Below, one piece after another: positions 1 through 6,165 of a stretch of DNA of 6,336 nt. Position numbers and translations under genes: made by a program. This DNA is from a bacterium (lineage in GTDB: Bacteria > UBA9089 > CG2-30-40-21), in assembly GCA_018814245.1 (NCBI GenBank), contig JAHIZN010000373.1:1-6336 (forward strand), read 5' to 3'. Within the stretch, counting starts at the first letter, position 1. Each line of letters starts with the position of its first letter. The notes under the pieces were generated by a model. It was not told the DNA's origin, did not search any database, and saw nothing but the letters and a program-made list of their open reading frames with translations.

Positions 1-359
1 CGTTGAAAATGGTCGATATTGCGAGTCAATAAGGGAAGATTATTAGCCATGGCTATACCTGCTATAAGAATATCCTGATTGCCTATTAATTTCCCTTCTT
101 TCTTCAAGATGGTATATATCTTTCCTGTCTGATATGCCGATTGAGCATTAAGAGGAAGAATGATAGCAGATTTGGCGATGGTCTCAATTGCAGAGAGTCG
201 CTTCTTTCCTTCTATCCCCGCGAACAATTCAAAGAGTGTTATTGATGGAATCCCTGATGCATCATTTTTAATCAAGACATCAATTGCATCTGAGATTGTG
301 GCAATGCCATTAAAGTAATCAATGACTACATCAGCATCAACAAGGATTATTCCTTCCAA
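1..359 (-). CDS. vapC: VapC-type PIN-domain toxin, 3' end beyond the window
   Basis: This encodes a PIN-domain endoribonuclease, the toxin of a type II toxin-antitoxin pair; VapC toxins are Mg2+-dependent cytoplasmic RNases that typically cut tRNA or rRNA. The 119 visible residues cover nearly the whole domain (family length about 125-140). They begin with a beta strand ending in LVDADVVIDYF (catalytic Asp8), then ITLFELFAGIE (Glu44), GNQDILIAGIA (Asp96) and LTRNIDHF (Asp116), which are the four acidic positions expected of an active PIN site. I chose the TTG at 359 because AGGAGG lies at 375-370, ten bases upstream, and no ATG or GTG fits. The start overlaps the end of the antitoxin gene (stop at 349-347), which suggests translational coupling. 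The last few codons lie left of base 1. The family call is firm; the RNA target is unknown. Confidence 0.9.
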   Translation of the reverse strand, partial: MEGIILVDADVVIDYFNGIATISDAIDVLIKNDASGIPSITLFELFAGIEGKKRLSAIETIAKSAIILPLNAQSAYQTGKIYTILKKEGKLIGNQDILIAGIAMANNLPLLTRNIDHFQ

Positions 360-584
360 TTAGCCCTTACCTCCTTGATTTGTTCCCTCATCTGGGCAGA
401 CTCTTTATCACTAAATGCGCCCTTGAGATTCAATATCTGTAATTTTTCGCTCCTCTCCTTATATGTAAGGTAAAAATCAATTACCTCCTGAATGAGCTTC
501 GAGTATCCCCGGTATCCTCTCTGTAAGGATAGTTGATGGAGGATACCCCCTGTGGAATCCTGAAAGCTCTATAGTTGTCCGCAT
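347..584 (-). pseudogene. vapB: VapB-type antitoxin, interrupted by a one-base frameshift
   Basis: This is the antitoxin partner of the downstream PIN toxin. It starts at ATG 584, with AGGAGG at 598-593 spaced eight bases away, and opens MRTTIELS, the usual N-terminal beta strand of ribbon-helix-helix VapB proteins. The start frame then runs out of family resemblance and stops at TGA 479-477 after 35 codons. One base over, from about 559, the frame reads DSTGGILHQLSLQRG, then YRGYSKLIQEVIDFYL (the second helix of the fold), then a charged tail ending NWKE at TAA 349-347. Removing one G restores a 78-residue antitoxin of normal length. The extra base could be in GG at 560-559 or in the run of five Gs at 550-546. 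The distal frame has no ATG, GTG or TTG of its own before the conserved helix. Either the antitoxin is broken, or it is made by frameshifting, or this is a sequencing error. Confidence 0.8.
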
Positions 585-840
585 AATAAACACCTCCTGA
601 AAGTTTTACAACATATACATTATAGCATTTGAGCGCATTTCTGTCAATCTGATTTTTTACCCCATCCCCCAGTACCATCTTGATGAGCGGTTCCACTGTA
701 CGAGGATCTTTTAACTCACCCATGGCTTCTGCTGCGGCTTTGCGGACATCCCAATCTTTTTCATATCCCAATGCCTTGAGGGGACATTCTATCTTTCCCG
801 CTGCCTTTAATTTTTCTACATTCGGTGGGAAAAACCACAT
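481..840 (-). CDS. Truncated HEAT-repeat protein, 3' end out of frame over vapB
   Basis: This is a short HEAT-repeat (PBS-lyase-like) protein fragment; such helical repeats usually serve as protein-binding scaffolds, and no enzymatic role is visible. ATG 840 is the start because AGGAGG at 853-848 lies seven bases upstream; the longer open frame from 918 has no such site. Residues 1-20 begin MWFFPPNVEKLK, and residues 28-56 form one HEAT hairpin, with DWDVRKAAAEAMGELKDPR followed by VEPLIKMV. Resemblance ends at about residue 60 (base 661). The remaining 59 residues are encoded by DNA that also carries the vapBC promoter, leader and vapB in another frame, so they are probably junk read-through. 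A multi-repeat gene seems to have been cut by a deletion or by arrival of vapBC. It may still be translated, giving a 119-residue product of unknown worth. Confidence 0.6.
   Translation of the reverse strand: MWFFPPNVEKLKAAGKIECPLKALGYEKDWDVRKAAAEAMGELKDPRTVEPLIKMVLGDGVKNQIDRNALKCYNVYVVKLSGGVYYADNYRAFRIPQGVSSINYPYREDTGDTRSSFRR
593..598 (-). promoter_or_regulatory. Ribosome-binding site of vapB
   Basis: AGGAGG lies eight bases before ATG 584. It fixes the antitoxin start in the frame that encodes MRTTIELS. This matters because the rest of the antitoxin is in a different frame, so the break cannot be explained by a wrongly chosen start. Confidence 0.85.
619..647 (-). promoter_or_regulatory. 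Consensus sigma-70-type promoter of vapBC
   Basis: TTGACA at 647-642 and TATAAT at 624-619 are separated by exactly 17 bases, a perfect match to the housekeeping consensus. Transcription would start near 612, giving a leader of roughly 28 bases before vapB ATG 584, which carries a strong ribosome-binding site. The spacer contains a direct repeat, AAATGC, at 640-635 and 630-625, with a ten-base period. It sits between the two promoter boxes, so it is a plausible operator half-site pair for the antitoxin (inference). The promoter lies inside the 3' part of the truncated HEAT reading frame. Confidence 0.8.
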
Positions 841-851
841 ATCCCTACCTC

Positions 852-929
852 CTATCTTTCCAAATATTTTCTTGCTTTCTCTATTACCCTGAAGGCACGC
901 TTTTTTAGGGCATCGCAATTAAGCAACAT
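852..929 (-). pseudogene. Remnant of an upstream gene end, HEAT-protein-like tail
   Basis: A frame closed by TAG 854-852 reads DALKKRAFRVIEKARKYLER from base 914. This is a highly charged amphipathic helix resembling the C-terminal cap of HEAT-repeat proteins (my recollection of the family, not a search result). Its stop overlaps the AGGAGG of the HEAT gene at 840, as in a translationally coupled gene pair. Upstream of 914 the frame enters the end of the radical SAM gene, and the only in-frame ATG (929) lacks a ribosome-binding site. I read it as the leftover tail of a lost gene that once preceded the HEAT gene, now fused to the end of the radical SAM gene by deletion. Confidence 0.4.
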
Positions 930-2109
930 TACTTGGATGAATGCCATTTCTTATCAAATCTATCAACTGCCCTTTTCTCAGCAACAGGTGGCCGTTTTCA
1001 TAAGGCTCCTCGGCAATAGCATCAATGTTTTCCTGGGATGACATCTCTTCAAACAGCCGATTTTTTATCTTTGTAAATATTTTTTTGTATGACTCGCAAT
1101 AAGGATCCTTGTTTTTTCCGTTTTGTTTGTCTGCCCAGGCATTATAAGGACATCCGCCCTTGCAATAAGAGAAATGTTCGCAATCCTTACAGGCATTATT
1201 AACCTCATGTTGATATTTGAGAAACTGCTGGGCGCCCTGTCCTGAAAATAGTTTTTCAATGTCAAATTCGTCGTGTATGGTTGCCAATCTATATTCTTTT
1301 CTTCCCGCAAATCTCTGGCAGTTGTAAATATTACCTGATGGGTCGATGGCAAGAAACATTCCCAGACATTCCTTAAATGTGCATACCCTGCCTTCCAGCC
1401 AGCCAACCCCCTGACAAATCTGGTCCAAAGAAGAAACCGATATTTTTTTCCGATTTTCTATGTAATAATCAAGCATTTCACAAAGCAGATGTCCGTATTG
1501 TTCCGGGCTTAAGGCATACCTATAATTGGAATTAATGCCTGCAACAGCTGAGTGAATGGAAAAGTCCAGATGTTCATGAATAAAAAAATCAAACACCTCA
1601 CGCCATCTTGTGAAATTTTGCTGTGTAAATGTCGCTATGCACCCAACGGAAATACCCAAAGAATGTGCCCTTTGAATGCCCTGCATGGTTTTTTCAAAAT
1701 ACCCCAAACCACGCTGGGCATCTGTAATCTCTTTTGGGCCGTCAAGGCTGGTTCCTACAGCAACATTATATTCTCTGAAAAGCCTGCCGATTTCATCATC
1801 AAAAAGCCACAGATTGGATTGAATCCCAATCTCAACATCTACGGTACTTGAACATGATTTTAACCCGGATAAGATTTTATCAAAGTAATCATATCCTGCC
1901 GTAAGAGGTTCACCCCCGTGAAAAGTAACCTTAACCTTTTTTTGCTTAATCTTTGCGACAGTTTTTGCAAAAAAATCAAGGACTTTTTTCGATGTTTCCA
2001 AAGACATTATATCGCCTTTATTGGGTCCAAAGCAGTAGCTGCAACTTGCAGGACAATTGAGTGAAGGAATTATCATGAATTGTGTATGATGATTATATGA
2101 GCAATCCAT
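919..2109 (-). CDS. Radical SAM/SPASM enzyme, putative peptide-modifying
   Basis: This is a radical S-adenosylmethionine enzyme of 396 residues with an N-terminal core and a C-terminal SPASM domain. The core has the [4Fe-4S] motif C19-x3-C23-x2-C26 (NCPASCSYCFGPN), the SAM-contact motif GGEP at 65-68, and TSLDGP at 120-125. The SPASM cysteines match the seven-Cys pattern: C248, G259-x4-C264, C307-x2-C310-x5-C316-x3-C320 and C338, which would ligate two auxiliary clusters. Enzymes of this build mature ribosomal peptides or sulfatases; no sulfatase gene is visible here. The wording of the core resembles, from memory, a peptide-modifying group known mostly in methanogens (Mhun_1560-like). ATG 2109 is used although no clear ribosome-binding site precedes it; the next ATG in frame (residue 12) has none either. 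A possible small peptide gene ends 33 bases upstream. The exact substrate is unknown. Confidence 0.88.
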   Translation of the reverse strand: MDCSYNHHTQFMIIPSLNCPASCSYCFGPNKGDIMSLETSKKVLDFFAKTVAKIKQKKVKVTFHGGEPLTAGYDYFDKILSGLKSCSSTVDVEIGIQSNLWLFDDEIGRLFREYNVAVGTSLDGPKEITDAQRGLGYFEKTMQGIQRAHSLGISVGCIATFTQQNFTRWREVFDFFIHEHLDFSIHSAVAGINSNYRYALSPEQYGHLLCEMLDYYIENRKKISVSSLDQICQGVGWLEGRVCTFKECLGMFLAIDPSGNIYNCQRFAGRKEYRLATIHDEFDIEKLFSGQGAQQFLKYQHEVNNACKDCEHFSYCKGGCPYNAWADKQNGKNKDPYCESYKKIFTKIKNRLFEEMSSQENIDAIAEEPYENGHLLLRKGQLIDLIRNGIHPSNVA

Positions 2110-2142
2110 ATTTATTGATAGGAAATTTGATTTTGGAGTCAG

Positions 2143-2232
2143 TTAATGAAATTTCCCATGCCTCCTATGTATTTTACTGAATTCAGCTTTCGCAAGGCTC
2201 ATAAATGCTGAAAATTGTGTTAAATTTTTCAT
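2143..2232 (-). CDS. Possible 29-residue basic peptide upstream of the radical SAM gene
   Basis: This short frame starts at ATG 2232 and stops at TAA 2145-2143, 33 bases before the radical SAM start and on the same strand. The product begins MKNLTQFSAF, continues MSLAKAEFSK, and ends in a basic, histidine-rich tail IHRRHGKFH. SPASM enzymes often sit directly after their substrate gene, so this is a candidate precursor peptide by position only. Against it: there is no convincing ribosome-binding site, no cysteine and no recognisable precursor family. A TATAAT at 2239-2234 without a good -35 box would start transcription just inside the frame, leaving only the internal ATG at 2202 (19 residues). 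It may be a chance frame. Confidence 0.3.
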   Translation of the reverse strand: MKNLTQFSAFMSLAKAEFSKIHRRHGKFH

Positions 2233-2260
2233 AATTATAGAAATCACAAGGAGTTAGAAA

Positions 2261-2280
2261 TGACAGATTTTTATCTGCCA
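2261..2280 (-). terminator. Hairpin at the pdxA stop codon, weak terminator candidate
   Basis: TGGCAGAT and ATCTGTCA pair over eight positions (one G-T wobble) around an AAAA loop, and the pdxA stop codon TAA begins at the last stem base and runs into the loop. Only TTT follows before the sequence becomes mixed, so it may act as a weak terminator or as an mRNA 3'-end stabiliser between pdxA and the radical SAM region. Confidence 0.4.
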
Positions 2281-3242
2281 ATCCTTGCCGCCAACCTTAT
2301 TGCCTCTATCATACTCTGAGGATTAGCCACACCCTTGCCGGCAATATCAAAGGCAGTGCCATGATCCGGTGATGTTCTGATGATGGGTAGTCCTACAGTA
2401 ACATTAACTGCTGAATCAAAGGCTAAGAGTTTTAATGGTATAAGTCCCTGGTCATGGTACATGGCAACCACAAGATCATACTTGCCTTTCACTGCTTGTA
2501 GGAATACAGTGTCCGGAGGATATGGTCCAAAGACATTAACCCCCTCTAAAGCAGCTATATCAATGGCTGGCTTAATTATCTCCATATCCTCTTTGCCAAA
2601 TGCCCCATCTTCGCCTGCATGTGGATTAAGACCGGCAACAGCAATAGCTGGTGATTGTATTCCAAAATCGTATCGCAGGGATTTATCAGCCAGCCTAATG
2701 GTTTTTAACACCATCTCGGTAGTAATCATCATGGCTACATCCCTTAAGGCAACATGAATGGTAGTGAGGATAACCTTTAGCTTGCTGGAATAAAACATCA
2801 TGGCATATTCAGTTGTAGAGGTGAGTTCAGCTAATAACTGGGTATGACCGGGATAAGAAAAACCTGCCTTATGGATTGCTTCTTTACTGATTGGAGCAGT
2901 GACTACCCCTGAGATTTTACCGGATAATGTTAGGCTAACGGCTGTCTTGATGTATTCTATGGCTGCCCTGCCTGCCTCAGGGCAAACCTTACCCTGGGTA
3001 AGATGGTCGAGATTAATATTTTTCAGGTCAAGGACATTCAAAATGCCTGACTCAAATCTGGCAGATGATGGATCATCAATTGAGAGAATATTCATGCCAT
3101 CAAGCCATGGAGCACAGAAATGCTTAAAAGCTGCTGCATCCCCGATAATGACTATAGGATATTCCCCTTGCAGCAGATTTATTGCCTTAATCACAACCTC
3201 AGGACCAATACCGCAAACATCACCAAGTGTTATGCCAATCAT
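2271..3242 (-). CDS. pdxA: 4-hydroxythreonine-4-phosphate dehydrogenase (PdxA)
   Basis: PdxA oxidises 4-phosphohydroxy-L-threonine with NAD(P)+; the product decarboxylates and is condensed with deoxyxylulose 5-phosphate by PdxJ to make pyridoxine phosphate in the cytoplasm. The 323 residues match the family length. The metal-binding histidines H163, H208 (NPHAGEDG) and H263 (YHDQG) are present and align with E. coli 166, 211 and 266. So are the substrate-loop motif SYPGHTQ near 129-135, GPYPPDT at 239-245 and RTSPDHGTAFDIAG at 289-302. ATG 3242 is chosen because AAGGA lies just upstream and the protein then starts MIGITLGD. The open frame continues to 3398, but that part runs into a repeat element. 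The first motif reads GDVCGIGPEV rather than the usual GDPAGIGPE. A PdxA2-type sugar-acid-phosphate dehydrogenase is the alternative, since no other vitamin B6 gene is in view. Confidence 0.92.
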   Translation of the reverse strand: MIGITLGDVCGIGPEVVIKAINLLQGEYPIVIIGDAAAFKHFCAPWLDGMNILSIDDPSSARFESGILNVLDLKNINLDHLTQGKVCPEAGRAAIEYIKTAVSLTLSGKISGVVTAPISKEAIHKAGFSYPGHTQLLAELTSTTEYAMMFYSSKLKVILTTIHVALRDVAMMITTEMVLKTIRLADKSLRYDFGIQSPAIAVAGLNPHAGEDGAFGKEDMEIIKPAIDIAALEGVNVFGPYPPDTVFLQAVKGKYDLVVAMYHDQGLIPLKLLAFDSAVNVTVGLPIIRTSPDHGTAFDIAGKGVANPQSMIEAIRLAARIGR

Positions 3243-3290
3243 ATCAATTCCTTTACCAGAGGTGCTGCCTCTAATTTTTTGATTCATCCA

Positions 3291-3562
3291 GGCTCTTTTT
3301 TGCCTCAAATGGGTAGTCCTTTGTAACGGAAGAAGAAAGAACCACAAAGTGTGTAATCTATAGTGAAAATAATTGACGATTAATTCAGGTAATTGCAAAT
3401 GGAAGAACCTGATATGAGGCTATAGTCTTAAGGAATTACACCCTTTGTGATTCTTTCTCTGCCAACAAGTGGTGTTTTCTACTTGCACAGGTTAGCCTAT
3501 TTTCACAAAATTTACAGAAGAACCGATAAAATAAGATTACCCATTTGAGGTAGGAAAGAGCC
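3291..3562. mobile_element. MITE-like foldback element with terminal inverted repeats
   Basis: The 28-base ends at 3291-3318 and 3535-3562 are inverted copies matching at 24 of 28 positions, including the uninterrupted core CCTCAAATGGGTA. A second inverted pair lies inside (3334-3358 with 3433-3458, about 22 of 25 positions), and a third, GTGAAAATA at 3363-3371, pairs with 3498-3506. The roughly 270-base unit has no supportable gene. Its flanks are ATTCATCCA (3282-3290) and ATTCATTTC (3563-3571), which agree at the first six bases and could be a decayed nine-base target duplication. This is the build of a non-autonomous miniature transposable element. It occupies most of the gap between the 834-residue gene and pdxA and ends 48 bases before the pdxA start, so it may affect pdxA expression (inference). 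The parent transposon is not in the window. Confidence 0.6.
3334..3458. repeat. Inner inverted repeat of the foldback element
   Basis: The arms 3334-3358 and 3433-3458 share AGAAAGAA, CACAAAG and GTGTAAT in inverted orientation, enclosing a 74-base loop. The loop has CTATAG near both ends and a small CAGGT/ACCTG pair. The arms are off-centre in the element: 15 bases separate them from the left terminal repeat and 76 from the right one, which suggests an insertion in the right half or a nested second element. Confidence 0.55.
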
Positions 3563-3622
3563 ATTCATTTCCCATTCATCCTATTTGATATTCTATTCAT
3601 CCCCAGTCCCTACATTTGCCGA
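3563..3622. other. Short intergenic stretch with three ATTCAT copies
   Basis: ATTCAT occurs at 3563, 3574 and 3595, spacings of 11 and 21 bases, close to one and two turns of the DNA helix. A fourth copy lies across the foldback element at 3282. No convincing terminator for the 834-residue gene is visible here. Confidence 0.3.
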
Positions 3623-6127
3623 CTAATTCTCACTAATCGGGGACATCTTATCAACAAAATATCCCAATTCTCCAAGCCTTTTCTTAACCTTATTGATATG
3701 TGCTGTCTTGATAAGAACACGATAATTCTCTGCCTTAAGAATATACTTTTTTAATATCTCATCTGTAGCTAAAATTGAGATTAATTCCTTATCTGGTGTT
3801 AAGTTATATACTGTTATATCCCCTTCAATGGTTAATGGATTGATCTTTTTCATGATACCATTTAAGAAATCCTGCCAGATCTGCGGCGGCTTTGAAGAGA
3901 TATAATTTTTGAAAAATATTATCTTTTGTTGAATATCTTTTTCACAAAAACATTCCTTGAGAAAGGAGTTGTAGCCCACACGATAGTGCACACTGCTTAT
4001 CTTTTCGCCAACCTTCTCTAATGCAAGCCTCTTGACCACATCCTCTCCTTCTATATGAATGAGCAATCTTTCCTCGTCCAAAGTAAGATTTGCCTTTTGC
4101 TTCTCAATCTTTTCCATCTCATATTCTTGAGTCAAACCCAGTACATAAGCACCTAATTTGGTTAATCTTACATACTGTAAGCCATCGAAAATAGAAAGGT
4201 ATTTATGCTCCTTTTCCTGCAAGATTGAATTCTCCGGGAGATTATATGCAATATCAACCAGACCAAAGGCAGAAAACAAAAACATAGCAGATTTAATCAA
4301 TGGTATGAGTATGGCATCCTTATAAATTATTCCTGATATTTCAGTCTTTGCATAACCACCATATTTGTGAATTTTATTATAATATAAGTATCTGCTTGCC
4401 CCATCCCTGTCAACTATATCCAGATATATGTCATTGTAGAAACAATGATTAATTATATTTTTCGCCAGATACCAACGATAATCTGACATCTCTCTTAAAA
4501 GATTAAAGAAAGACAGCCTCACTGTTTCTTCATTTTGTTTATTGTCATAATAAGTGTAGGTAAGATCACCTTTTACATGAGACAATAAATTGCGCAATTG
4601 ATATTTCTTTAGATCGTTATATTTGAAAAAATCATCAAACAATTGTTTTAAGCCATTAATCGAATCATCAATTTTTTCTGTCGATGCTGTTATCAAAAAA
4701 TCAATAATCAATTGAGTTTTTATATATTCCAGATCTTTATCGTCATAAAATTCTTTAACATGACAATACTTTGCCATTGTTTTAACCGAGCTTTTCATGG
4801 GCTTGTCGTGGTTCTTTGAAAGCTTTAAGTTTCCCTGCTTAATGTAAGTAATAAACAGATCTATCTGACTTATAATCAGGGCATTATCCTCATGGATAAA
4901 ATCTGTCTTTTTAATCGTATCTAATGGAAGCAGCTCATAATCTTCCGGCAGCGGCAGATATTTTTTAATTATCTTTCTAAGCCCATCCGGGAGATACAAA
5001 TAACTATTTTCCTCGTAATAATATCCTATCTGAGCCTGAAATAATATATAGTCATCGCAGAAACTTGTTCTCTTCTTATACTCATCCTTCTCTATTATCT
5101 GTATACCAAACATCTTTTCAAGCTTTTTGGTATTATGTTTTTCCCCATCCCAGACAAGGATGTGCAGCACCTTTTTCACATCCTCTGAGAGAAAAGAGAA
5201 CAACCCCTGAAACAAATCCTTATCCGCAAAGACCAAAGCCATGGCACAAATAAGCTCAGTCTTCCTCTGAGGTATTGCATTCTTCTTAAAGATATGTTGC
5301 AGATAACGATGATGTATCTTTTTAATGGTATCAAGATCATAGTTTTTATCGATTATTTCTACTATTTGGGCAAGTTCATTCTCGGTTATTCCTTTTGATA
5401 ATGTTGCCTTTTTGAGATTGAGCATGTCCAAATTTGACATAATTTTTGCAGCAAGGGCAGCTACCTCTTTCTTATTATCATTCATAAGATATTTAAGTAC
5501 ATCTTCTCCCCAGCTAAAATTATGATTGGCAATAATTTTAAGTGCATATTCACGCACTATAGGGTTGGAATGATATGCAGCCTTTTGTGTCAAGTTTTGC
5601 ACCCTTTCATCCTCAGGAGCAATCGAGAGGCAAGAAAGAATAATATTGACATGAAATTCCCATGGCTCTGGTTTGCATGCCTGAAGTAATATGGGTAATA
5701 TCTCTTTGCCAAGCTTGATACAGGCTTCAATGGCTGCCTGACGGACCACACGGGCAAGTGGATGTTGCCCGACATATTCTAAATTACGCACAAGAGAGGC
5801 TATTAAGGCATCGATATCTGCAGGATTTTCTTCTGAAATAATCTTAAATATTTCTTCAAATTTCCATAAAAGTATTAATCGCAAACGGACATTGCCTGAA
5901 GAATTCAAAATATGATTAATCTGAGGAAATGTCAATTCTGTCAGATTATCGTTTGCGGTTATCTTTTTAAACTCAGAAGCCACACAATCAACACATAACC
6001 TGCCCTTTTCTGTCAAACAGGTTGGCACCTCGCGTTTATTACACAAGTAACAACACGAGGTATATCGTGTTCCAGTTGACCATTCAGTAATAGTCTCTAT
6101 TTTTTTAAATGTATCCTTTATTAACAT
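3623..6127 (-). CDS. Zinc-ribbon/HEAT protein with XPB-like helicase-associated C-terminus, no motor
   Basis: I do not recognise this 834-residue protein as a named family. Near the N-terminus, C26-x2-C29 and C45-x2-C48 form a zinc-knuckle-like pair (C25 and C37 are also nearby). Residues 100-240 are helical and HEAT-like, for example ARVVRQAAIEACIKLG and NPIVREYALKIIANH. Residues 310-400 look like a winged helix (FLSEDVKKVLHILVWDGE, then YLYLPDGLRKIIKKYL). From about 645 on, VRLTKLGAYVLGL is followed by a long alpha/beta tail ending RVLIKTAHINKVKKRLGELG, which resembles the helicase-associated domain of XPB/Ssl2-type helicases (Helicase_C_3). No Walker A, DEAD/DEAH box or other ATPase motif is present. 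There is no signal peptide or clear membrane segment. Nucleic-acid or protein binding in the cytoplasm is the likely role (inference). ATG 6127 has AAGGA just upstream. Confidence 0.75.
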   Translation of the reverse strand: MLIKDTFKKIETITEWSTGTRYTSCCYLCNKREVPTCLTEKGRLCVDCVASEFKKITANDNLTELTFPQINHILNSSGNVRLRLILLWKFEEIFKIISEENPADIDALIASLVRNLEYVGQHPLARVVRQAAIEACIKLGKEILPILLQACKPEPWEFHVNIILSCLSIAPEDERVQNLTQKAAYHSNPIVREYALKIIANHNFSWGEDVLKYLMNDNKKEVAALAAKIMSNLDMLNLKKATLSKGITENELAQIVEIIDKNYDLDTIKKIHHRYLQHIFKKNAIPQRKTELICAMALVFADKDLFQGLFSFLSEDVKKVLHILVWDGEKHNTKKLEKMFGIQIIEKDEYKKRTSFCDDYILFQAQIGYYYEENSYLYLPDGLRKIIKKYLPLPEDYELLPLDTIKKTDFIHEDNALIISQIDLFITYIKQGNLKLSKNHDKPMKSSVKTMAKYCHVKEFYDDKDLEYIKTQLIIDFLITASTEKIDDSINGLKQLFDDFFKYNDLKKYQLRNLLSHVKGDLTYTYYDNKQNEETVRLSFFNLLREMSDYRWYLAKNIINHCFYNDIYLDIVDRDGASRYLYYNKIHKYGGYAKTEISGIIYKDAILIPLIKSAMFLFSAFGLVDIAYNLPENSILQEKEHKYLSIFDGLQYVRLTKLGAYVLGLTQEYEMEKIEKQKANLTLDEERLLIHIEGEDVVKRLALEKVGEKISSVHYRVGYNSFLKECFCEKDIQQKIIFFKNYISSKPPQIWQDFLNGIMKKINPLTIEGDITVYNLTPDKELISILATDEILKKYILKAENYRVLIKTAHINKVKKRLGELGYFVDKMSPISEN

Positions 6128-6148
6128 TAGTTATCCTTGTAATAAAAT

Positions 6149-6165
6149 ACAACCTGTGCGGTTGT
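6149..6165 (-). promoter_or_regulatory. Small hairpin in the leader of the 834-residue gene
   Basis: ACAACC and GGTTGT form a perfect six-base stem around a five-base loop, about 20 bases before ATG 6127; the ribosome-binding site lies between. On the minus strand it is followed by ATTTTATT, so it could be a weak attenuator or simply a leader hairpin. It overlaps the end of a DnaA-box-like 9-mer. Confidence 0.35.

Noticed and set aside
841..918. A longer start at 918 for the HEAT fragment
   Set aside because: No ribosome-binding site precedes 918, while AGGAGG is correctly spaced before ATG 840, and homology-like sequence begins at MWFF.
1065..1851. Other-frame open frames within the radical SAM gene, both strands
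   Set aside because: They are shadows of the coding sequence with no motif or ribosome-binding site of their own.
2143..2166. AGGAGG at 2166-2161 as a ribosome-binding site for a six-codon frame (MGNFIN)
   Set aside because: The spacing to its ATG is only one base and the frame is too short to support.
2380..3326. Plus-strand open frames over pdxA
   Set aside because: They are antisense to a well-supported gene and encode no recognisable motif.
3243..3398. A 52-residue N-terminal extension of PdxA
   Set aside because: The extension lacks family resemblance and its first part is encoded inside the foldback element. ATG 3242 has a suitable ribosome-binding site and gives the standard protein length.
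3623..3645. CCGA/TCGG inverted repeat at the end of the 834-residue gene as a terminator
   Set aside because: The stem is imperfect, lies largely in coding sequence and has no T-run after it.
5065..5775. Short open frames inside the 834-residue gene
   Set aside because: They are out of frame or antisense to a long continuous gene and have no independent support.
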